From NCBI GenBank assembly GCA_022749755.1, contig CM040443.1:19141228-19205227 (forward strand): a stretch of 64,000 nucleotides of DNA, written 5' to 3'. The stretch comes from Azadirachta indica. Taxonomy: Eukaryota; Streptophyta; Magnoliopsida; Sapindales; Meliaceae. The position numbers and the translations under genes are program-made. Shown here in pieces: positions 45,340 to 58,693 of the stretch. The number at the start of each line of letters is the position of its first letter. Position 1 is the first letter of the stretch. The notes under the pieces are model-generated. The model had not been told where the DNA came from and ran no database searches. It saw only the letters and a list, made by a program, of their open reading frames with translations.

Positions 45340-47790
45340 TAATTACGTTAGCTACACTTCTTGGAAGTTCATAGCAATAGACTTTGAATAGTGGTGATGT
45401 TTATATCGGTGGACAGATCAAGTCATTTTGTGTCAATTCAAACATATTCTATAACCAATTTATGCAGATATTGTATGTATCGTTTGCAATTAATCCAGTT
45501 GAGTTGATTATCACAACAAAAGCAATTTTTGTTGGTAGCATATAATTGTTAGGGTTGCCTCAAACAATTGTAACTATTGATGCAGAAGAGAATTTTCGCG
45601 CATTTGTCAATGTCAATAATTCACAATATGCTTTTAACGTAAGAGGTCTTTGTCACTTGTTTCTTACTGTGAAACATATTAAAAGGACAGAACATTTAAG
45701 GACATATATTCTTGACCACATTAACATATGTGGTGATATGGTACCTTTATTTAACTCCTTAAGCGAAAGCAACTAGTTGAGTGATAGGTTGCTTGCTATG
45801 ACAACACAATTCCAATATAGTAGTCAAGTCAATTACATATTTCCTTGAAGGTTTCATGGAAATTGCTATCCATCGTTACAAAGTGAAGAACCACTGCTCA
45901 CTAATCATTATGTTTCTTGGCCACAGGACGATGCAACCATCATTGATAAAGGTGATTCTCATTTTCGCTACCATGATGAATAACCGTACAAGTATCATAG
46001 CAATTAGTTGAACTCTGACAGCATTGACTTTAAGCCTCAGCACAAAGGTAAAAATGTGGTTGACGATGAAGAAAAATGGGCATCAAAAGAAATTTGAGCA
46101 AATTCTATTTATAGAAATAGCTCAATGGCCTGTCCATTAGCATCAAATCAATACATTTGGTCATTGCCTTATATTCGACCATCGATAATCATGACAAGTG
46201 ATGCTTTCTCAAGTATTGGCTCCGGGGATGTGTCCATTGGACATATTTATAGTACTAAATAGGAACTGCTAGATAGACTCAATATAATGGCATTGAAGAA
46301 CCATTATCAATTCAAAATTTTCAAGTCAGATATGACTTGTTTTGAGGCGAAGTGTATTCTTGAAGGGTTTAAATAGCAGATTCGGGAAACTAAGAACAAC
46401 AACGATGCTTTTTTTTAAGTTACCCCATATGAAAGCTATATATATTTGTCAAAATGATCAACTGCAGGATAAGTACTGACAAGCAAGCAGTCAGTTGACT
46501 AGACAACTTATAAAAAATAAGTTCAAAGATGCCAACAAGATTTATACTCCAAGAAATATTCAGGATGATATTCAGAGCGATTACGAGGTTCATTTATTAT
46601 ACATGAAGACTTAGCACAATAAGAAAGAGGCATTAAAGATCGTTTGTTGAAATCCATCTAAATCGTTCAAGGCACTCTTTTTGTATTGTCATATGTTAAA
46701 GGATAAAAATATAAGGACTGTTATTACCATAGAAATAGATAAAGATGATCACTTCTTATACTTCTTCATGGCATTGCGTCCATGTATTCGAGGGTTTTGT
46801 AACACCATTCGGCTGATTATTGTCTTAGTCGAAAGATTTCTAAAGAGCAAATATCAAAGAATATTCATGGTAGTCTCATAAGATGGAAACAGCCAAATAT
46901 ATCCTATTGCGTATGGCATTATTAATTTTGAAAATGATGCATCATGGGAATATTTTTTACTAAAGGTCCAAGTTGCCATTGGATTATGTGAGGATTTAGT
47001 TTTCATCTCAGATCGCCATAATGGCATACTAAATGGTATGAACACAATATTCCCTAAGGCAACTAATGGTTTTTGTACTTACCACATTTATGAAAATTTG
47101 AAGGCAAAGTATGAGATGCGATAATAAAAAACAGATACATTCATGGCCACTATTTCAAAGTCACAAATACGTATCGACCAAGTGAGTTCAACAAATATAT
47201 GAATAGTTTAAGGGCGATACATCCTGAAATTGCAAAGTACTTGAAAAAGAAGTTTGGGTTGCATCAATTGGTGAGGTCACTGTTCTCGTCCCATAGATAC
47301 AACAAGCAAACTACAAATATTGTAGAAAGTATGAACTCTTTCTCAAACACGCTTTCTCCCTATTATTCCTTTAGCTGACTATATTGGATCCCCAGTACAA
47401 CAGTGGTTTTATGAATTTTAAGAGTTGCATGTTATTAGAGATGGCTATCTTACTGAGGTAGCACAAGCAAAAGTTAATGAGTAGACGGAGATGTCACATA
47501 CTATGATCGTGTACCCAGTGTTGTGGTCCAAGTTCTAAGTGAAAGAGAGGGGAAATGTAGAGATCATTGATATACGAGAGAAGAAATGCAGTTGCAGATG
47601 CATAGACATCCAACAATTGCCATATGCGCACGCTCTAGCCATATACAAACACATGCGCTTATCACATAATTCATTGTGTTTACACTACTACTCTATCAAC
47701 ATGCACGTTGCAGTATACTCAAAGTTGATCCACCTTGTGGGTAATGAAGCAAGCTAATTGGTTGGTTCTATCTGAGGTGCATAAAGTTAA
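45340..47790 (+). pseudogene. Mutator-like (MuDR/MULE) transposase, degenerate
   Basis: Plus-strand fragments follow the order of plant MuDR-type transposases. The DNA-binding region is near 46250-46380 (LDRLNIMALKNHYQFKIFKS). The pre-catalytic region is at 46440-46690 (QASSQLTRQLIKNKFKDANK, DDIQSDYEVHLLYMKT). The catalytic core is at 46690-47110 (KDDHFLYFFMALRPCIRGF, SQIYPIAYGIINFENDASWE, YFLLKVQVAIGLCEDLVFIS, DRHNGILNGMNTIFP). A SWIM-type zinc finger is near 47580-47640 (CSCRCIDIQQLPYAHALA, i.e. CxC...CxH-like). Stops at about 46875 and 47120 and many frameshifts inactivate it. Flanking terminal inverted repeats were not located. Confidence 0.8.
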
Positions 47791-48588
47791 TGTCAAGCCT
47801 TCTAGACAATGCCTGTCAGTTGGTCGTCTAAGGAAACAATGAATTCCTTTCGATGGGGAAAATGTTGTCAAGAGGAAGGGTGGTCATTGTTTACAAGTTG
47901 GTCACAATCACACTAGATGTAAGAATCTTATTTCCTTCGAGCCAAGTTAAGTTATCTACTTTACAGCTTCACTTGTTTACGAAACTAAAGGAATACTATG
48001 CACGCACATTTATAATTTTTTTGAGTAGTTCAATTCAAATTAAACTCATGTACAAACAATTTTTTTTTTTAAATTACATAATCGAGCAATGGATGGTGTG
48101 AAAAAAAATAGTTATTTGCAATTAAAGTTTATTTTCAGTTGTTTATGATATTAATTGTTTGAGTTATATTTGATGTTGTGCTTGTTGATTTGAGACACTT
48201 TAATACTTAACATAATATCTATGTTTAAAAATACACTCACTTAATAACATACTAGAAACTCCAAATTCAATAAGGATTAAGTTTTATCATGCATGATACA
48301 ATGTATTCCATAAAGTAAGTTCATAAATTCATATTGATTTGAAGTGCAAGTCAAGTTACTTATTTGTTTAAGTAAACTTTCATTTCATTTCAATTTAATT
48401 CCAAGTATTAATCAAAATTTATATATATAAAAATTTAATTACCTTTAAAAAATTTCATTTAAGTAAAACTTACTTCCATTTTAGATTCATCTAGTTTGAG
48501 AATTTGAGAATGAATTTCAATTTAATTGCAAAGACTAACAAATGAATTGAAGAAAGCCAATTCAATGTTAGTGCACAAGTTCCATGGA
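47791..48588. other. Spacer
   Basis: Nothing recognised; AT-rich with T-runs (about 48060-48070). Confidence 0.5.
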
Positions 48589-48805
48589 ATTTAGTTTGCA
48601 TTTGGTTTGATTTATGAAAATTTAATTAGCTTGGCTACATTTCAAGACCAATTAGTTTGTTTCAGTTTAATTTAGTTAAATCAAATGATAATTGAATTGA
48701 ATTTAGTTTGGATTTATTTACGAAAATTTAGTGAACTTGGTTACATTTCAACTTTATTTAATTTGTTTTAGTTTAATTTAGTTAAATTGGATAATATTCG
48801 AAATT
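48589..48805. repeat. Tandem duplication, about 112-base unit
   Basis: ATTTAGTTTGCATTTGGTTTGATTTATGAAAATTTA (from 48589) recurs as ATTTAGTTTGGATTTATTTACGAAAATTTA (from 48701). Both continue into CTTGGNTACATTTCAA and AGTTTAATTTAGTTAAAT. Confidence 0.7.
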
Positions 48806-48833
48806 GAATTGAAGTCAAAATAAATACGAATGG

Positions 48834-48834
48834 C

Positions 48835-48870
<36 letters not shown>
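48834..48870. repeat. (CA)n(TA)n microsatellite
   Basis: About 13 CA units followed by five TA units. Confidence 0.9.
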
Positions 48871-49089
48871 AACTATTACACACATAGAAAGAAATATATG
48901 TACAACTATCTAACAAGAAAACTCGCCATAAGTCAACTATGACTCTCAACTTATAGAAAGGCGATAATTTGCTCTAAAATAAAAGGAATCCCCAACTCTA
49001 AGTATTGAATACACATAGACATGAAATTACCACAATCCCTCGAGCCAGGATGCTAGTGTAAGATGCTTTGAATTGGCCGAGTGTATCTA

Positions 49090-51000
49090 AATAGTGCTAA
49101 AGGATCACGCACATTAGTGTTGTACCTATAAAAGCCAACCTAGTCGAGAACGTGTAAAAGTAGTATGCACAAAGGTTGCATTGTGGTTGTACCTCCTTTA
49201 CCCCATAAGACTCTTGCAATGAGTCATACAATAAACGCCTTTTATTGTAAATGCACGTTGCATGCCAGCCAATGGTGCAAACAACAAAAATATACACGGT
49301 GTCCACCAGGATCCAATCTTGGTACAAACAACTCCGCTTGGCCAACATATATGACTCAATGTCTGTGTTGAGGGGGGGACAGGGGCGGGAGTCCCTTTGC
49401 CCAATTTTTTGCTTCTTCTAATACCCTTTCCACACATGTTGTAGTATAGTTGGAAATAATAATGTAAAAACATTAGCATTTACTTAAAGTATTCTTAAAG
49501 ACAACCATGAATTGAACTTACATATAGATGGGGCGAAGGAACAGTCTAATCCTATTGAACTAAGTCTTTATAGACAAGCTAACAGTATAATAACATGTCC
49601 ATACACTCACTAATATGTTGTATCCTAAACATGCAAAAATAAGAGCAAGTCAAAACTCTAAATAAAGTACTACAAAACCAAATACGAGTACTAATAATCA
49701 CTTACCCTATCATCCAGCCTCTTAATAGGATCCAAGACACCTCTAATCCTAGACAGGGTTAGTGTGATGGTCTTAATCCTGATAAAAGTCCCCGGAGTAT
49801 TGACCCACCATAGAAATTGTGCATATTGGTCATTTAAAACAGGCACCCATGGCCTAATATGATATATAAGGCCATACTAAAGCCTAAGCCTTTAAGTCAG
49901 TTGAATTCGTGGCCAAAATAGGTTAGTGTAGAGAGTCCGGCATGCTTTAGACTTCTTGTACACTTGACCGAATCACCTTGCCTCATCAAAAGAGGGCTTT
50001 TTAATAATACGCACACTTGTATCCCATCCGTCAGTGACCTAAAATATAAAAAAACATACATAGAAGGTTAACTTTAGAAAAGAAAATGGACAAAGTTTTC
50101 CTTATAAAATGGACATTTTAAAAAATTAAAACCTATATAAAAACCATCACAATGCACTACTATACTAAATGCAACACTAACAAGGCCTCAGGCACCCATA
50201 TTACATCCCATGTCACACAATAAATATCTAAAACAAACCAACAGAGCCTTAGGCACTTTAATCACACCCTGAAATACACAAAATATAAAATACATTCATA
50301 ATTTAATTTAAAGGCTATTAACCTAATGGTCATATCGTACCTTTATGTCAGATTATTGCTTTAGGTGTAGTGGCTCATGGACCTCCTCAAGGAGGCTAAG
50401 TATACATTCCTACTGCAATTATGCCCTTTTCTCTTACCTTGTTTTGAAAGCCTCAAAATCGGCCTGAAGGGCACAAACGTCTCTCGAAATGCTACCATCA
50501 TCAACCATAGGATCACGAAGATCATTGTCGACACGATGCTCGTGGACCATCATATCATGTACAGCACTAACCTCAAGAAATAGCTCATCACCATGCTCTG
50601 CTGCTTGCTTGACCCAATAAGGGCGTGTACATTGCAATATAATTTAACATTAGGTCAATATTATGTGCACCCATTCAATTTTACACATTTTGAATGGCGT
50701 TATATAATATTAAGCTTAAGTTTATATGTCGGACCTTCATCGATTTAGTCGGGGTCAGTGCCAAGGTAGTAGTGTCATGTAGAGTATGTGTACTAAGGGT
50801 TATAAGTGGTAGCGACATCTAGTGTGATGGAGGTAGGAATGTTTAGGCCATCCACTACGATCGGGGGAGGTATGTCTATGGCATCGTCGGAAGTTGGGGC
50901 ATCCATGAGTATGGCCTCACCAATAAGCTCTAACAAAGTTTGTACATATAGCTGTACATACTTCTTTAGTGTGGGTTTCAACATTTCCAATATTATATGT
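49090..51000 (-). pseudogene. Decayed reading region, possible Ulp1/C48 protease of a Mutator-like element
   Basis: The minus strand has better-than-random open pieces: 50793-50990, 50434-50637 (QADFEAFK end), 49700-50030 in fragments, and 49097-49348. In the last piece WILVDTVYI is followed, across two frame changes, by HHWLACNVHL and then LLYDSLQESYG. This resembles the C48 (Ulp1/SENP) core, where a valine-tyrosine-isoleucine strand leads to a His-Trp motif and a YDS motif holding the catalytic His and Asp. The catalytic Cys region is not clear. Mutator-like elements that carry Ulp1-type genes are known in plants, and a Mutator-like transposase lies just to the left, pointing toward this region. 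The family call is tentative. Confidence 0.3.
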
Positions 51001-51311
51001 GCCTAGATTAACCAAAACAAAAATATCAATTAAAATGTTAGACTCAATTCCTAAACTATACTTAATTTGAGACAAAAGTACATACTACGTGGTTTGAATA
51101 TGTGTGTGTCCAGATCCTTTGATCAATGTTGTTCAACCTAAACTGTCACCTTAAATATACGAGATAAGTGGTCATTCACAGATCGTACAATCTCCGACCT
51201 CACACTGGAGACGACCTTATAAATTCAAACATAAATAATAATTTTAGTGTAATCATCATTAATTAAATAAAGCAAAATTTACAAAAATCCATATTTGTAT
51301 AACTTGTGAAT

Positions 51312-51411
51312 NNNNNNNNNNNNNNNNNNNNNNNNNNNNNNNNNNNNNNNNNNNNNNNNNNNNNNNNNNNNNNNNNNNNNNNNNNNNNNNNNNNNNNNNN
51401 NNNNNNNNNNN
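51312..51411. other. Assembly gap (100 N)
   Basis: Exactly 100 N, a placeholder of unknown real size, in AT-rich sequence to the right of the Mutator-like region. Confidence 0.95.
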
Positions 51412-54400
51412 AAACTACCTTTTTAATTTTTAATCCTATTTTAGTATCAACCAACTATACATAAAAATTTAGGCTCTTTAATATTAAAAAAAAATCCTTT
51501 TATCTAATAAAAAAATCAAAATAAACAGGTAATTAGATGAGTTTCTCAAACTCATATATTATATGGAATGAAAAATTGTCACTTTTAATTACTATTATAT
51601 TTATTTTTATTATTTTATTTAATTTTGTAACACAACAGCGTTGAATATGTTGAGGTAATTAATAAAGAAATAAGTTTGATTGTGAAACTAAAAACTTAAA
51701 TTGAGTTTGTTTCTAAAAATAGAAATTAATGATAAAATAATTAAATTAGTTTGAACTTGTTTGAGTTGTCAAATTAATTGAATTGATCGATGATAATTTT
51801 TGTTTAAATTTTCTTGAATACAAAAAGGAATACATGTACATCATATATTGTTACTAGTTAATATCTAATTTTCCACTAAATTGGATCAACATGCAAATTT
51901 GTTGATATCTGAAAAGATACTAATGCTATCATACTCAATTTGTATTGAGTGAAAAAAGCGAAAAAAAAAAAAAAAAAGGCCACTTTAGCTCAATCTAAAC
52001 ACATGAACGTGTACTTTTGAATTCATCGGCTTTTTTCTTTTTACACCACTAGCAAATGGTTAAAGGTACTAGAATTATTTTTTGCGATAATCTTTTTATG
52101 ATCAAGTCAATAAAGTGTTACACAAATTTAGGTATCAAAAAATAAAAAAAACTTATGTTAACAAGCGTTTTTGCTTGTGTAAAGATCTTTTATATATTAT
52201 AATAGCGTAATAGTATAAAGTATATTATTTAAAATATTTTTTTTAATTTTTGATACCTTTATTTATAAGTTTATGTTGAAATAGTTATGGACATTTATTC
52301 ATCTAACACATAAGTAATTTTAACGTGATTATTATATTAGGTAGAGTAATTATTAGTGTCGGGTAATATAACCGAATGAAACTAGTCCGATCTTAACTAA
52401 TTAGTTAGAGCGGTTCAGTCTAATTATATACTATTATTTTAATTGTACTTTAGTTTGATTTACAAATTAAGAATATTGATATAATTTAGTTTTGAATTGA
52501 ATTTTAAAAATTATTTAAAAGATTTTAAAATAAAAATTTATAGTATAAAAAATTAGAAAATTAAGAACTAAATTAAAACAAACTAAAACCGTGCCAAACT
52601 TGAACCAAAACAAATTAAAACAAAATTAAAATCAAAATAAAATCAAAACAAAATCAAATTGAAATTGAATCGACTCAAACTAACTAAATTTGGTTTGATT
52701 GTCTAAGAGTTCGATTTGAAACGAAATTAAAATTGTCTACTTTTAATAATTACCTAAATCATGTGTATTTGTCAAGTAGTTGTTATTTTTCTACATATTG
52801 TAAATACATTTCAAAATGTGGTGTATCAAGAATGGTTGGATAGTTGACATCAATTGACACTGACATAGACGTAAACGAAGATAATTTTATTTTGAAAAAA
52901 ATTAATATACTTCTTTCTAAACACTCGAACATTAAATTTTATTTATAATTTGAATGATTTGAAACAGACTCTTATTTTAAGAGTAAAAATATACAGTATA
53001 TATTATTCTTGACTGTTGATAGAAAGAATAAGCAAAGATTTATTTCTCTATTCTTTTTAAAATTTTATTTTTATATCTTTTTAATTTTTAACTGATTGGT
53101 CAATGTTAAAATTAATAACATAAACTTCATTTAGATGCAAGAGTATAAAAGCTTTAACATTGCTTTTCCTATAGGTCTCATTTCTCTTTTCAATACTAGT
53201 GCGACGCCGTACTTTAAGATCCCCATGTGGCAACGTAAGATAATAAGACAAGAAGTGATGGTGACATTACTTTTTTTTTTTTTTTAATTGTTAAGTTTTT
53301 TAATTGGATCATGAGTTTATTAAATTTGCAGCTCAAATTTGGCCATGAATTACGTTCCCATGTTCCTATCATTGATCTAAATCCTAAATTCTTTTCAATT
53401 TGTAATTTTTATTTTTTATTGAAAAAAAGTTAAATTTCTTCTTTTCTTGCTTGGTTTAGTTCACAAATATTTGGGATTTAGTAATTCTAGAAATATATGA
53501 ATGTAAAATGGGGTTTTTAAAAATTATAAAAATATTTTTTAAGAAATACATTTTCTTTTATTCATTAAAAATAATATTTTAAAATAAAAAATGAGAAAAT
53601 ATTTGGTATTGTTTTTTAAAAAATAAATAGAGTAGTTATTTTCACCAAAAAATTGTAATTATTTTAGAAATATATTTTTTAAAATGGTGAAAGATAAATA
53701 AAAAATTATTTATTTTAACTTATTTTAAAATGAATTTTGAAAAACATGACACTTAATTTTTTTTATTTTACTTAGATTTTTTTTAACTAAATTTTGACTT
53801 ACTCTAAATTTTAAATAAATATAAATATGTGAATTTGAATTTTTTTTAGTGTGATATGTATTCATAGAAAGATATATAATAGAATTAGTTACATTTTTAG
53901 ATTCAATCAAAAAGTAAAAAAATGACTTTTTCTTTTAGGAAAACGGTTTTTGAAAATTGTTATTAAGTTAAAAAGAAAACATATTTAATTATCTAAAATA
54001 AATAAATTCAGCAATTAAGTATTAAGACAAAAGAGAAAAAGAAAAAAAAAACAACCCTTATTTATTGTTTTTAAAAAAATAAGAAAAAATTATTGAAAAT
54101 ACATCCTAACAGTTTTAAAAGTTACGTGAATCTCTAATTATACAAGCTATGTAACACTATTATATTTTTTATTTTCCTTTACTTATATACAAACGAAAAA
54201 CATATGACAATAATACGCTATTATCTTGTCAGTTATATACATAATACTATTATTTTTAATTTGCGAGTTGATATTTAACTCAATTGTTTTCTTTTCATAG
54301 TAATAATTAATAACCTTTTAAATTTATAAATTTTTACTGAATGAACTTAGTTTTCTCAATTAAATTCTACTTTTTTTTCTCTAAGAATAGTATTATCTCT

Positions 54401-54987
54401 ATCTTCTTTAATGTGTACTTTTGTTTTTTATTTGGGTTGAATGCTTTAACATCCATTGCATCCAAAATCAAAACATATATAGCTGCCTTTTGTAGTTTTG
54501 TTTCTCCTTCTAACTTTAATTTCACGAGAGAATTGCTTTTAGAGAAGGTGGACAAACCCTAAGTTGGGTCTTTTTTTTTTTCCCTTTGTCTCACACCTCC
54601 TTTGGCATCTTTCACAAATTGTTAAAAAGTAGGACTCTTTTTAACAAACTCCCATAATTAGTGTATCGCATTAAAAGATTTGGGCACTCTTGATATATAA
54701 AATTAACAAAAATAAAAGAAAATAAATTATATCAAACCCGTGATAATAATATAATTATACTATATCAGTTGTTGTATAAATTTGTACAGAAAAATTTTTA
54801 TAAAAACTTGTATATATATAATACTATTATAAAAAATTTCATAAGATTGTACAAGCATCTAAGTTGTTTTTACTCTAAATTTATTAATCTCTTAATAATA
54901 TCCTAATAAAATTCTCTTTAATAAGAATACTTGTTTACGTTTTGCAATTAGACCCTAAGATTTGGCTAAGTGGCTTGCAGTAGTATA
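51412..54987. other. Long AT-rich spacer
   Basis: No gene was recognised on either strand. It contains an A-run at 51961-51977, a T-run near 53271-53285 and A-rich AAATCAAAAC-type repeats at 52590-52670. Open frames at 53725-53910 and 54341-54562 show no coding character. Confidence 0.5.
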
Positions 54988-55257
54988 AAGCCAGCTATTA
55001 GCGGAGCGCTAGCCGAGTCTAGAGGACCATAATATTTATATTTTAGATTGGCCACTGGTCCCATAATTTTTTTAAATTTTTATAATAATATTTATACTTT
55101 GGGCCCAAGATTTATATATATTTAACCCTAATACTTTACAAAATTATTTATTTACCTCTTAATTTATTAATTATTTTTAAAATTTAAGTCAACTATTTAC
55201 TTTTTAAAAATTTTGGCCCACCAATTACAAATTTCTAGTTCTGCCCTTGAAGCCAGC
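54988..55257. mobile_element. hAT-type MITE with 8-bp target duplication
   Basis: The perfect 8-base duplication AAGCCAGC (54988-54995 and 55250-55257) flanks a 254-base element. Its left end reads TATTAGCGGAGCGCTAG and its right end, inverted, CAAGGGCAGAACTAG. These are imperfect inverted repeats close to the CAGGGGCGGAGCTAG-like ends of plant hAT-family MITEs. An 8-bp duplication is the hallmark of hAT elements. The interior is AT-rich and non-coding. Confidence 0.75.
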
Positions 55258-57100
55258 CACCTTTTTTTGATTCGTTTTCCGCCATTTTTTTTTTTTTGCC
55301 CCTTTTATAATTACTACGACACTCTCTCTTTCATAATTATTTAATAGTTAAAAAATTCTATATTATTTTTTTTTTCTCAAAATTTACAAATTAAAATTAA
55401 GTTAAATGATAAATTTTACTTAATTAATTTTAGAACTAAAATGTGTATTTAATTATATTCTAAATGTAATTCAAGTGGTTTGAAGTACACTCAACATTCT
55501 CAAATCATTTCAAATTCAAGTATCATTAGGGTGTTTTATAATTGAGGTTTTCATTTTTATGTAAAACTTTTTCTTAAAAATATGCTTTTAAGCGAACTAT
55601 AAAAAATATTTATCTTTTGTAACAATTTTTAAAAATTATGCAAATTTATTATAAATATTCTTGTATATACTCTAATTATTGAACATCTTTTCTAGCGCAC
55701 TTTTTGTATTAAAAACTACCAATGCCTATTCTTAAAATTTACAAAAATTCGTACTTGAAAATTCTTAATCTTAGTTAAAATTAGAACTTTCATATTATAC
55801 CTAATGATACCTGCGCTAATTATACCATTTTGATAATCTTATTACGTGATTAGGATAATATTGAACCTTTCTAACCCAAATTAATTATATAATTAATTTC
55901 TTCTAATACATAAATTACATCAAATAATTGTCGTGATCGAAGTGATGTTTTCCTTGCTGTGTAACGCTGGAACCCACCAACCTAACTACCATATACAAAT
56001 TAATTAATATTTGTGGCGGCCTAAAAAAGAAAATTAATTAATGTAAACAGCTCAATATTATTCGTAATATGAGTATAAAATTGATGTAGCTACCAAAAGT
56101 TTATTTTATCTAATGAAGACTTGGTCTCTCATTATTTTATTTAACCGAAAATTAATTAAATTATATACCTTTTGATAAAGACATGCTGCCCAAATTTGAG
56201 TACAAAGGTGTCTGAAAATTAATTAACCCTCTTTTTAAATGTTATTATAAAGGAAAAATTTATGATACAGGAATGAAATCAATAATGATAATGTTCTGAA
56301 TTTGATCTTACGTTCTCTTTTCAATTAGGGAATGGGTTCGTTAAATTTTGTTTCATGGTAAGCAAAGTAACTAGTTAAGGAAATGTTTATTGTTATTAAT
56401 GTTTTATTTTGGGTCTATGTCATAAATTATATATAGTTAAGATGTAACAACAATAATACTTAGTGTTAAATGTAGTTTTAATCCAAATTTAATATGTATT
56501 GATTCATAAAATATGATTAGAAAAATTACGACCATACGCTCGTGTAATATATATAATACTAATGTTGTAAATTAACAATCTCATAGATGGATTTATAACA
56601 TTATGTTGTCAAAATGATGGGAATTTATATCAATAAAAAGCAAATGTGATTCTGCCCAAAAATTTTGAAAATTTTATAACAAAATGTTCATTGTGTGTAT
56701 GATAAGATCACATTTAATATTAAGTCTCATTTTTATATTTTGTAAAATTTTCTTTTAGGGTATATATTAACATAAAATAACTTAACTCATGTACTATTTC
56801 ATCGTTTAGTATTTTGATTTAAAATGAAGGTACTTAATATCATTTTTGTCCTAAAAAACTCGAAATATGTGTGTCTAGAATATCTTTAATCTAGTAAAAT
56901 CTTATTATATATGTACCTTTATTTTTAAAATTATGATAAATTGTGTTAATAATTACAATAAATAGTCAAACAATGTATTTTAAACGTCTTTTAAATTTCT
57001 TTAATAATAATACTATGAATACGGACTCTTATACAAATTTTTTTGCATACATATTGATGAGGATGTGGTATAGTTATTTGTTTCAATCGTAGCTATCAGA
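55258..57100. other. AT-rich spacer
   Basis: No gene or repeat family recognised. Confidence 0.5.
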
Positions 57101-57199
57101 TTACGTATTAATCACATTTCCAAATACTTCCATGGTAGAGAGATTGTGAAAAGGGCATCACTGGTTAACCAATTTTCTCTCAATCTTGAGCATTCACGG

Positions 57200-57657
57200 C
57201 AAGAAACTGAAACTTACGTGGGTCCCAATATACAAAAAAGAAACCGTCCTGATCATGCCACGTGGACGTTTGTGCAAACGTGTCACATGTTTGTGAAAAG
57301 GATGTTTTGTGTGAAACAATTGATCATGCGTAGCCAATTGGCCAACCCAAACCTAGTAGTGTTAATACCTACGTAGAGAGACGCAAAGAAGATCCAAAGT
57401 AGCGTAAGCATCACAACTCACCTATCTCCTTTTCTATCAATCCAACGGTTGTTGATCAATTTCGGCCACCACAGTCAATCTGAGACGTTGATTTTCCCCC
57501 AATTAGCATTGCCTCATTTGTTTATCAGCTATTGCTTTGCTGTTGAATTCTAAAAGTTGCAGCTAATTCATCATTCTACCCCTCTCTCTACTGCCTCTTC
57601 TCTTTCCCTTCTCTTGATCATCAACTACGCCATTACAGCAAATTTCCTGGCTTTAAA
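57200..57657 (+). promoter_or_regulatory. PLATZ promoter and leader
   Basis: An ACGTGG motif lies at 57216-57221 and a CACGTG G-box at 57259-57264, with a short palindrome (ACGTTTGTGCAAACGT) beside it. Such ACGT-core boxes bind bZIP and bHLH factors, often in ABA or light responses; the response itself is inferred. A CT-rich leader (57580-57620) precedes the start codon. A 76-codon open frame at 57146-57376 overlaps these motifs and looks like chance. Confidence 0.5.
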
Positions 57658-58693
57658 ATGGTAATGTCAATCATTTTCTCTATCTTTTCTGCCGTTTGAT
57701 TTCTTCTTTCTCTCTTGTATACACTTCAATTAGTTTCTGCGTTAACAGGAGACAACGCCGTCGGCTGTGCCACCATGGCTAGAGTCACTGCTGACGACGG
57801 CATTCTTCACCGTCTGCCGCACACATGGAGACGCTGCAAGAAGTGAATGCAACATGTATTGCTTAGATTGCCATGGCGACGCATTTTGCTTTTACTGCCG
57901 TTCTTCCAAGCACCAAGATCATCATGTAATTCAGGTATATATGTGTATATATACGCATTTCACATTCATTTCTAGGGCATTATTTGTAAGATGATTTATA
58001 TTTTATTGGGTTTAACTTGATTTGCAGATAAGAAGGTCATCATATCATGATGTAGTGAGAGTTGCGGAAATTGAAAAAGTGTTAGATACAAGTGGAGTAC
58101 AGACGTATGTGATAAACAGTGCGAGAGTTCTGTTTCTGAACGAAAGGCGTCAGCCAAGAAACAGTAAAGGAGTTGCTCACATTTGTGAAATCTGTGGGAG
58201 AAGCCTTTTGGACCCATTTCGTTTCTGTTCATTGGGATGTAAGGTTAGGATTCTTGCGTGCTTCACATTGTTCTTATCGATATCAATCAATCAATGATCG
58301 TGATCATGATCAAAATCATGTGGCCACGGTTGCATCTTGCATGACTTGCATTTCTAAACCATCACCATCACAACCACCCACCATTCATCATCATTATCAT
58401 GTTGATATTGCACATATATCATCACCATTTCCATCATAACAACCCAACAATGTGGATTAAATATCTATAAAAATTTATGATAATCTTTTCATTGAATTAC
58501 TTAGCTTACAGGAATAAAGAGAAATGGGAATGCAAGCTTTATCTTGGAGGTTAAGAATGAGACATTAATGGAAAGAAGAGAAGGAGGGGGTTCACAACAA
58601 GACATAATTTACCAACGTACAACTCGTAAATCTCCTTCAATTACAAAGAGTAGAAGAAAAGGCATACCTCATAGGGCACCCTTTGGGTCATAA
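57658..58693 (+). CDS. PLATZ-family zinc-dependent DNA-binding protein (four exons)
   Basis: Exons: 57658-57660 (the ATG alone), 57749-57934, 58028-58243 and 58505-58693. Introns of 88, 93 and 261 bases all have GT/AG borders, and every junction keeps phase 0. The protein has 197 residues. The PLATZ zinc region is complete: C24-x2-H27-x11-C39-x2-C42-x5-C48-x2-C51-x4-H56-x2-H59, then C116-x2-C119-x10-C130-x3-C134. Family motifs include PPWLESLL near the N-terminus, YHDVVRV (about 69-75), [16 protein letters not shown] (90-105) and the basic end [18 protein letters not shown] proteins are plant-specific, bind A/T-rich DNA and usually repress transcription; some act with RNA polymerase III. No other gene is nearby. 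The exact target set cannot be told from sequence. Confidence 0.9.

Noticed and set aside
54341..54562. Pair of overlapping open frames on both strands
   Set aside because: AT-rich, low-complexity, opposite-strand mirror frames; no coding signal.
57146..57376. Open frame upstream of PLATZ
   Set aside because: It overlaps promoter-like G-box motifs, has no family likeness and no plausible splice link to PLATZ.
58022..58297. PLATZ exon 3 read through into intron 3 as a short C-terminal form
   Set aside because: The spliced form restores the conserved basic end [13 protein letters not shown]; the read-through adds only about 17 unrelated residues.
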